Made by a program: the position numbers and the translations under genes
Assembly (NCBI GenBank): GCA_943789205.1
Contig: CALSTG010000001.1
Coordinates: 1,540,435 to 1,604,434, forward strand
DNA from: an uncultured Flavobacteriales bacterium
Lineage (GTDB): Bacteria; Bacteroidota; Bacteroidia; Flavobacteriales_D; Crocinitomicaceae
Length of the DNA: 64,000 bases
Direction of reading: 5' to 3'
Shown here: positions 58,164 through 64,000 of the stretch, piece after piece
Layout: the number at the start of each line of letters is the position of its first letter
How positions within the stretch are numbered: position 1 is the stretch's first letter
The notes under the pieces: generated by a model
What the model was told of the DNA's origin: nothing
Seen by the model: only the letters and a program-made list of their open reading frames with translations
Database searches by the model: none

Positions 58164-58904
58164 ATGAAAATATTAGTTTGTATTAGTAAGGCTCCAGATA
58201 CAACATCTAAAATCTCGTTTTCTGATGGAAACACGAAGTTTGATGAGAATGGTGTGCAATTTATTGTAAATCCCTATGACGAGTGGTATGCTTTGGTCCG
58301 AGCTCTTGAGATTAAAGAAGCCGATGGAGGACAGGTAACGATAATTACTGTTGGAGGAGCCGCTGATGATGCTGTGATTAGAAAAGCACTTGCAATTGGC
58401 GCAGACGATGCCGTAAGAATAGATGTAGAACCAAAAGATGCATATAGTGCAGCAATGCAGATTGCTAATTACGCCAAAGAGAATGCTTATGATTTGGTGT
58501 TAACAGGAAAAGAAACAATCAATTACAATGGATCTCAGTTTGGAGGTATGCTAGCTGAAGGGTTAGAAATGCCATTTGTCTCTTTAGCAACGAAATTAAA
58601 TGTAGCGGGTAATACATTAACGATTGAAAGAGAAATTATCGGTGGGGTTCAAGAAATTCAGGTTGAAGCTCCTGCAGTTATTAGCTGCGCAAAAGGCATG
58701 GCCGAACAGAGAATACCTAATATGAGAGGGATTATGGCAGCAAGAACAAAACCCCTAAATGTGGTTGCAGCCCAAGACATTGAAGATTTAACTTCTTTTG
58801 TTTCCTATGAAATGCCGGGAGAAAAGTCTGCCGTCAAAATGATTGACCCAGAGAATATGGATGAATTGGTTTCATTGTTACACAGCGAAGCCAAAGTAAT
58901 TTAA
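58164..58904 (+). CDS. etfB: Electron transfer flavoprotein beta subunit
   Basis: 246 residues of the ETF alpha/beta family, the AMP-binding beta subunit of the soluble carrier that takes electrons from acyl-CoA dehydrogenases. Visible landmarks are the N-terminal ILVCISKAPDT and the later VLTGKETINYNGSQ segment and AEQRIPNMRGIMAARTKP signature. It precedes etfA by 15 bases. Confidence 0.92.
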   Translation: MKILVCISKAPDTTSKISFSDGNTKFDENGVQFIVNPYDEWYALVRALEIKEADGGQVTIITVGGAADDAVIRKALAIGADDAVRIDVEPKDAYSAAMQIANYAKENAYDLVLTGKETINYNGSQFGGMLAEGLEMPFVSLATKLNVAGNTLTIEREIIGGVQEIQVEAPAVISCAKGMAEQRIPNMRGIMAARTKPLNVVAAQDIEDLTSFVSYEMPGEKSAVKMIDPENMDELVSLLHSEAKVI

Positions 58905-58919
58905 ATAAAATTTTAGCCA

Positions 58920-59852
58920 ATGATTTTAGTATATATAAATTCTGAAAATGGTATTTCTAAAGCTTCTTTGGAGGCAATTACATATGCCAATAAACTCGGA
59001 GATGTCGTTGCATTGAGTAATGGTTCATTATCGAATGATGAGCTTTCAACTATAGGTAACTATGGCGCTTCTAAAGTACTCGTTGATCGCGCTGTAAGTG
59101 GAGATGATCAGCAGCAAGTTGTAAAAATGATTGCTGAGGTTGCAACTGCGCAAGGCGCAGATACCGTTGTTTTTGTTCATGATCTTTATGGTAAATCAGT
59201 AGCTCCCATGCTATCTGTTCGCATGAAGGCTGGATTGGTTTCTGGTGCTATTTCTTTACCAGATGATTCTGGCGCCATTGCAGTAAATGTATTTTCGGGA
59301 AAAGCTGTAGGAAAAGTGAAAGTCAATTCATCAGCCAAGATTATTTCTTTACTACCAAACAGCTTGCCGCCAGAAGCTCTTGGTTCGGCATGTGGTGTTG
59401 AAGAGATTTCATCGGATGTGGGCGATGCTCGGATAAAAGTATTGTCTACTAAAAAGCCTGAAGGCGAAATTCCATTACCGGAAGCAGAGCTTGTAGTTTC
59501 TGCAGGTCGAGGTTTAAAAGGTCCTGAAAATTGGGAAATGATCGAAGAGTTAGCAAATAATTTGGGAGCGGCGACAGCTTGTTCAAGGCCAGTGGCAGAT
59601 ATCGGATGGAGACCTCATCATGAGCACGTTGGTCAAACAGGAGTTGCAATAAGACCCAATCTTTACATTGCCGTTGGAATTTCAGGAGCCATTCAGCATT
59701 TAGCGGGAGTCAATGGTTCTAAAGTGATTGTGGTGGTAAATACAGATCCTGAAGCACCATTCTTTAAAGCAGCTGATTACGGTATTATTGGTGATGCCTT
59801 TGAAGTCGTGCCTCGATTAAATGAGGCGATTCAAAAATTTAAAGCATCCTAA
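58920..59852 (+). CDS. etfA: Electron transfer flavoprotein alpha subunit
   Basis: 310 residues. The C-terminal FAD-binding domain is clear: SAGRGLKGPENW, CSRPVADIGW, HVGQTGV, YIAVGISGAIQHLAG and VVVNTDPEAPFF. With EtfB it forms the heterodimer linking beta-oxidation to the quinone pool; the window also holds menA for menaquinone. The N-terminal half is typical for the family. Confidence 0.92.
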   Translation: MILVYINSENGISKASLEAITYANKLGDVVALSNGSLSNDELSTIGNYGASKVLVDRAVSGDDQQQVVKMIAEVATAQGADTVVFVHDLYGKSVAPMLSVRMKAGLVSGAISLPDDSGAIAVNVFSGKAVGKVKVNSSAKIISLLPNSLPPEALGSACGVEEISSDVGDARIKVLSTKKPEGEIPLPEAELVVSAGRGLKGPENWEMIEELANNLGAATACSRPVADIGWRPHHEHVGQTGVAIRPNLYIAVGISGAIQHLAGVNGSKVIVVVNTDPEAPFFKAADYGIIGDAFEVVPRLNEAIQKFKAS

Positions 59853-59886
59853 AAACAATATAATGTTAAGCATTAGCGCTTGAACT

Positions 59887-60486
59887 ATGCAGAAAGTAAG
59901 ATTAGAAATCCAAGGTATTGCATACAGCCAGACTCAATCAGGCTCATATGTGTTAACCTTAATCGAGGCAGCAGGTAACAGAAAACTCCCAATTGTCATC
60001 GGTGGTTTTGAGGCTCAAGCTATTGCTGTTGAATTAGAGAAAATGATTCCTAATCGCCCACTAACTCATGATTTGTTTAAGTCATTCTGTATCTCTTATG
60101 ATGTTACAATAAAGGAAGTCTTGATCTATAAATTTGAGGAAGGCGTTTTTTATGCGAAGCTAATTTGTGATAAAGATGGTGTGCATACAGAAATTGATTC
60201 GAGGACTTCAGATGCCATAGCAGTCGGTGTTCGGTTTAACAGTCCGATATATACTTTTTCTAATGTTTTAGAAGATGCGGGTATTACTCAAGATCAAGAA
60301 GATGCTTTTGAAAGTGATGCTTTAGTGAGTCAAGATGATGATGACTTTGATATTGAGGAAACTGTTAACGATTATTCATCCAGTTCAATGGAAGATCTCG
60401 AAAAACAGCTTCAAGGTGCATTAGAACAAGAAGATTACGAGCTTGCATCGAAATTAAGAGATGAGATTAAAAAAAGAAATCCATAG
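59887..60486 (+). CDS. Bifunctional nuclease family protein with UVR motif
   Basis: 199 residues. The DUF151/bifunctional nuclease domain covers about 1-130 (ILPIVIGGFEAQAI-like core, LPIVIGG here, and SRTSDAIAVGVR). A short acidic linker leads to a UVR (UvrB/UvrC) interaction motif at about 163-198 (DLEKQLQGALEQEDYELA). The domain has been linked to RNase/DNase activity in plants and actinobacteria; the role here is unknown. Its 3' end overlaps the nupC start by 26 bases. Confidence 0.85.
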   Translation: MQKVRLEIQGIAYSQTQSGSYVLTLIEAAGNRKLPIVIGGFEAQAIAVELEKMIPNRPLTHDLFKSFCISYDVTIKEVLIYKFEEGVFYAKLICDKDGVHTEIDSRTSDAIAVGVRFNSPIYTFSNVLEDAGITQDQEDAFESDALVSQDDDDFDIEETVNDYSSSSMEDLEKQLQGALEQEDYELASKLRDEIKKRNP

Positions 60487-62125
60487 GATAGGCATTATTT
60501 TATTTTGTTGTGTTGCTATTTCTAGTTTCACAATCGCTTCGGGAAACAATACATTTGAGGACGAAGTTTATTACCGTTCAGGAAAAGTATTAAAACTTTC
60601 AAAGTCAGGTACTTTTACAAATAATGATCAAGAGTTATCAAAATACACCAAAGGTAACTGGTCAGTTAAAAACGACAGTTTATTCTTAGTTCCAGAGAAA
60701 ATAACCCTTCAAAGGAACAACTTCATTACAAGCCAACCAGATTATGAGGCTTATTCAATTGCTTACGCTTCAGACAATAAGCTAACTTTAACTTCTTCTA
60801 CAGGTAGGTTTTCATACCATGATTATAATAGTACCTATAAGACACCTGGTTTTCCATTAAACTCAATATTTAGAGGGATCATTGGGATGTTGTTTTTGTT
60901 TCTTTTCGCTTATCTGTTAAGTAGAAATAGAAAAGCAATCAATTGGAGCTTAGTGATTAAAGGTTCTGTGCTGCAGCTCATTTTAGCACTGTTCATACTT
61001 AAAGTACCTTTTGTTAGCACTGCTTTCGATTGGTTGGCAAAGGCATTCACTAAGGTCATTGACTTTTCGCATGAAGGTGCGATATTTCTTTTTGGTTCCA
61101 TGGGTGAAATGCCGCCAATGCTGGCAAACTTTGCTTTTTGGATCTTGCCAACCGTAGTCTTCGTTTCAGCTCTTTCTAGCCTAATGTATTATTTCGGTGT
61201 ACTTCAGTTTGTTGTCAAGAAAATGGCGTGGGTAATGAATAGAATCCTTGGTATTTCAGGTTCTGAAAGTGTTGCAGCAGCAGCTAATGTTTTTGTCGGA
61301 CAGACAGAGGCACCGCTTCTTGTTAAGCCATATTTAGATAGAATGACAAAATCAGAGATGCTTTGTTTAATGGTTGGTGGTATGGCAACTATCGCTGGTG
61401 GAGTTCTTGGTGCTGTCGTCGGGATATTAGGGCAAGGTGATCCAGCTCTTGAATTGTTCTATGCCAAGCATTTATTGACGGCTTCTTTAATGTCTGCACC
61501 GGCAGCAATTGTGTTCGCAAAAATATTACTTCCAGAAACGGAGAAAATTAATAAAGATTTAGATGTTGCTAAGGACAAAATGGGTGTTAATGCACTCGAG
61601 GCTATTACGAATGGTACGACTGACGGATTGAAACTTGCGGTAAATGTTGGCGCCATGCTTTTGGTGTTTACAAGTTTAATAGCACTGTTAAATTATGTTG
61701 TTTTTAAGATTGGCGATTGGACTACCCTAAATGCATTAATAGAATCAGGAGGTATGTATGACAGGTTAAGTTTTGAAAGTATCTCAGGGTATCTATTATC
61801 ACCTTTAGCCTGGATACTTGGTGTAGAATGGCAAGATGCAATGTACTTTGGTCAGCTCTTGGGTGAAAAAACAATAATAAATGAATTTATAGCTTATCCT
61901 CATTTGGGGGACATTCAAGAAGAACTGTCTAATAAAACAATTATTATGTCAACCTACGTGTTGTGTGGTTTTGCGAATATTGTCTCGATTGGTATTCAGG
62001 TAGGTGGAATTGGTATTTTAATACCCAAAAAGAAATCTATGCTGGCTCAATTAGGATTATTAGCACTTGTTGGTGGTACGCTCGCCTGCATGTCTACTTC
62101 CGTGTTAGCAGGTATGTTATTTTAG
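60461..62125 (+). CDS. NupC-type nucleoside transporter with N-terminal extension
   Basis: 554 residues. The transporter part (about 135-554) has the concentrative nucleoside transporter pattern, including GGMATIAGGVLG and FVGQTEAPLLVKPYL, so sodium- or proton-coupled nucleoside import is likely. Residues about 1-130 are an extra domain: a signal-like hydrophobic segment, then a beta-rich extracytoplasmic stretch (SGKVLKLSKSGTF, GNWSVKNDSLFL) that recalls lipocalin-like folds. The first ATG lies inside the upstream gene; starting at a later ATG would remove this domain but leave the transporter intact. Confidence 0.87.
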   Translation: MRLKKEIHRIGIILFCCVAISSFTIASGNNTFEDEVYYRSGKVLKLSKSGTFTNNDQELSKYTKGNWSVKNDSLFLVPEKITLQRNNFITSQPDYEAYSIAYASDNKLTLTSSTGRFSYHDYNSTYKTPGFPLNSIFRGIIGMLFLFLFAYLLSRNRKAINWSLVIKGSVLQLILALFILKVPFVSTAFDWLAKAFTKVIDFSHEGAIFLFGSMGEMPPMLANFAFWILPTVVFVSALSSLMYYFGVLQFVVKKMAWVMNRILGISGSESVAAAANVFVGQTEAPLLVKPYLDRMTKSEMLCLMVGGMATIAGGVLGAVVGILGQGDPALELFYAKHLLTASLMSAPAAIVFAKILLPETEKINKDLDVAKDKMGVNALEAITNGTTDGLKLAVNVGAMLLVFTSLIALLNYVVFKIGDWTTLNALIESGGMYDRLSFESISGYLLSPLAWILGVEWQDAMYFGQLLGEKTIINEFIAYPHLGDIQEELSNKTIIMSTYVLCGFANIVSIGIQVGGIGILIPKKKSMLAQLGLLALVGGTLACMSTSVLAGMLF

Positions 62126-62833
62126 GGCAAATAAATCTTTCACACCTAAGGTTCTATTAATGGTGAATCCTTCCCCATATGTTACGCCGAGTTCTCTTCC
62201 TAGGCTCAGCATTCTACCTTCTATATATTTAAAAAAAGCTTCGCCTGAAATTGGTGTTTCAGGTTCTTTAGAATTGAATTTAAAAAACTGACTGTCAAAG
62301 CATTTAATAAGTTCAATCTTATCTTCACCGGTTGTGCTAACATCTAAAATAACATCCGGGTTAAGGTAAAAATCTTGAATATAATGAAGTAGAATTTTTG
62401 GTCGATACGCCTCTTGAGCATTACCATTTATGGAAGTTTCTATTTTTCTAAGACCAGAAAGAAACGCTGCTTCTGAAACAAGATTAGCTCCTTTTGCATG
62501 ATCAGGATGTCGGTCATGAGTAGCGTTTGCCAAAACCATTTCTGGTTGATACTTTCGAATACATTCGATTATTTTTATTTTATTTTCTTTAGAGTCTTGG
62601 ATAAAACCGTCTCCCAGATTAAGGTTTTCACGTGTCTTCAGACCAATGAACTGCGAAGCCTTAGCAGCCTCATCGTATCTTTTCTCAATAGAGCCTCGTG
62701 TACCTAATTCGCCTTCTGTCAAGTCAATAACCCCTATTTTTTTTCCCTCTCGAGCATATTTTAAAAGGGTTGCTCCTGCGGAGATTTCAACATCATCAGG
62801 GTGTGCGCCAAAAGCAAGAATATCTAGTTTCAT
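62117..62833 (-). CDS. bshB1: Bacillithiol biosynthesis deacetylase BshB1
   Basis: A 238-residue zinc N-deacetylase of the LmbE family, converting GlcNAc-malate to GlcN-malate. AHPDD at 10-14 and HDRHPDH at 106-112 supply the metal and catalytic residues; the early TEGELGTRGS segment is typical of BshB1. Its ATG directly follows the gcvP stop, so it is translated with gcvP. Its 3' end overlaps nupC by nine bases, convergent. Confidence 0.92.
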   Translation of the reverse strand: MKLDILAFGAHPDDVEISAGATLLKYAREGKKIGVIDLTEGELGTRGSIEKRYDEAAKASQFIGLKTRENLNLGDGFIQDSKENKIKIIECIRKYQPEMVLANATHDRHPDHAKGANLVSEAAFLSGLRKIETSINGNAQEAYRPKILLHYIQDFYLNPDVILDVSTTGEDKIELIKCFDSQFFKFNSKEPETPISGEAFFKYIEGRMLSLGRELGVTYGEGFTINRTLGVKDLFALK

Positions 62834-64000
62834 TTAGTCTAAATGTACGTAACTTTCAACGCTTGGACAAGCACATATTAAATTGCGGTCTCCAAACGCA
62901 TTGTCCACACGACGTACAGGAACCCAATATTTATTTTCAATTAAATAAGGAAGTGGGTACGCTGCTTCTTGCGGCGAGTACGGGAAATTCCAATTTTTAT
63001 TGATGATACAATTTGCCGTATGCGGTGCATTTCTTAAAAGATTATTTTCTTTATCCGAATGACCATTTTCAATGTCCTTAATTTCTTCACGGATTTTAAC
63101 CATGGCTTCAATAAATCGATTGAGCTCATCTAAGTCTTCAGACTCAGTTGGTTCTATCATCAATGTTCCTGCAACAGGAAAAGATACTGTAGGAGCATGA
63201 AATCCAAAATCAATCAAACGTTTTGCAATATCTGCAACTTCGATTTCTGCTGTTTTTTTAAATGCTCGACAATCCAGAATCATTTCGTGCGCAACAGTTC
63301 CATTTTTTCCTTTGTAAAGAATAGGGTAGTGGTCCTCTAGTCTTTTTGCGATATAATTTGCATTGAGAATTGCAATCTCGGTGGATTCTGTTAATCCATT
63401 TGCTCCAAGCATTTTTATATAGGCATATGAGATCAAAAGAATTAGCGCACTACCATACGGTGTTGCTGAAATTGCATTAATTGCTTGCGAACCCCCTGAA
63501 GGAATTAAAACGCTACCGGGAAGGAATGGCTTTAAATGTGCAGCGACGCCAATTGGTCCCATTCCAGGTCCGCCACCACCATGCGGAATAGCAAAAGTTT
63601 TATGAAGATTTAGATGACAAACATCAGCGCCTATATTACCAGGGTTGGTAACACCGACTTGTGCATTCATATTTGCACCATCCATATATACTTGACCTCC
63701 ATTGTCATGAATAATTCCTGTAATTTCTTTAATAGCCTCTTCAAAAACGCCATGTGTAGATGGGTATGTAACCATTAACCCCCCTAAAATGTCTTTATTT
63801 TCTTCTGCTACTTTTTTGAGCTCGTCTACATTTATGTTACCGTTTTCATCGCAGCTCGTTACCACTACTTTAAAACCTGCCATCACTGCTGAAGCTGGAT
63901 TTGTACCGTGCGCAGATGAAGGTATAATCATTATTTTTCTTTGTAGGTCCCCTCTTGATTCGTGGTAAGCACGAATAACCATAAGTCCTGCATACTCGCC
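62834..64000 (-). CDS. gcvP: Glycine dehydrogenase (decarboxylating), C-terminal part
   Basis: P-protein of the glycine cleavage system, cut by the right edge: the frame continues upstream of the ATG at 63982 (GEYAGL precedes it), so that ATG is internal. 388 codons are visible. The PLP-binding region [17 protein letters not shown] and the [10 protein letters not shown] and [14 protein letters not shown] segments are intact. The stop abuts the bshB1 start. No glycine riboswitch is visible in the part shown. Confidence 0.93.
   Translation of the reverse strand, partial: GEYAGLMVIRAYHESRGDLQRKIMIIPSSAHGTNPASAVMAGFKVVVTSCDENGNINVDELKKVAEENKDILGGLMVTYPSTHGVFEEAIKEITGIIHDNGGQVYMDGANMNAQVGVTNPGNIGADVCHLNLHKTFAIPHGGGGPGMGPIGVAAHLKPFLPGSVLIPSGGSQAINAISATPYGSALILLISYAYIKMLGANGLTESTEIAILNANYIAKRLEDHYPILYKGKNGTVAHEMILDCRAFKKTAEIEVADIAKRLIDFGFHAPTVSFPVAGTLMIEPTESEDLDELNRFIEAMVKIREEIKDIENGHSDKENNLLRNAPHTANCIINKNWNFPYSPQEAAYPLPYLIENKYWVPVRRVDNAFGDRNLICACPSVESYVHLD

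Noticed and set aside
62834..63982. gcvP as a complete 382-residue gene starting at 63982
   Set aside because: The frame stays open to 64000 with conserved residues before that methionine, so it is internal to a longer gene.

Overview
The window is chromosomal DNA from a low-GC member of the Bacteroidota, most likely Flavobacteriales and probably marine. The evidence is a complete gldKLMN cluster (gliding and type IX secretion, T9SS), a PorP/SprF-family protein, at least five predicted T9SS cargo proteins with type A or type B C-terminal sorting domains, a TonB-dependent receptor with a carboxypeptidase-like N-terminal domain, a bacillithiol gene, few Shine-Dalgarno sequences, and several matches to the Bacteroidota -7 promoter element (TAnnTTTG). 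I cannot name a genus from sequence alone.

Layout. 1-2752: minus-strand superfamily 1 helicase cut by the left edge. 2951-16096: a 4381-residue secreted adhesin-like protein built from PKD domains and two large tandem arrays of about 90-residue repeats. 16145-16507: RNase P RNA. 16508-19176: a minus-strand T9SS cargo gene broken by about seven clustered frameshifts. 19320-23632: two secreted amidohydrolase-family proteins. 23637-26832: MiaE-like tRNA hydroxylase (minus), fused E1 alpha/beta 2-oxoacid dehydrogenase, MazG-like pyrophosphohydrolase. 26908-35316: arginase-fold protein, PorP/SprF-like protein and gldK-L-M-N, closed by a terminator. 35377-39643: small membrane protein, glycine C-acetyltransferase, acidic secreted protein, SulP anion transporter and beta-carbonic anhydrase. 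39807-44252: TonB receptor and a secreted esterase-fold protein. 44318-46458: AlkB-type alkane monooxygenase (minus), a small secreted protein and a small lipoprotein gene with two homopolymer frameshifts. 46522-52226: minus-strand run of tRNA-Arg, glycosyltransferase, metallo-beta-lactamase-fold hydrolase and a large T9SS cargo protein. 52393-64000: M14 carboxypeptidase, DoxX and DbpA-like helicase (minus), tRNA-Pro, menA, etfBA, bifunctional-nuclease-family protein, nupC, bshB1 and the C-terminal part of gcvP (minus, cut by the right edge).

How it fits together. GldL and GldM should form the T9SS motor and GldK and GldN its periplasmic ring. Cargo encoded nearby (the giant adhesin, the broken type B protein, the 1287-residue SBBP/PKD protein, the carboxypeptidase and the esterase-like protein) would cross the outer membrane through this system. 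The rest is mostly housekeeping metabolism: menaquinone, electron transfer flavoprotein, glycine and threonine catabolism, and bicarbonate handling. I see no insertion sequence, prophage or CRISPR array. The most unusual elements are the repeat architecture of the giant protein, two genes whose reading frames are broken only by small indels, a glycosyltransferase stop codon inside a tRNA gene, and several enzyme-fold proteins that have lost canonical catalytic residues.
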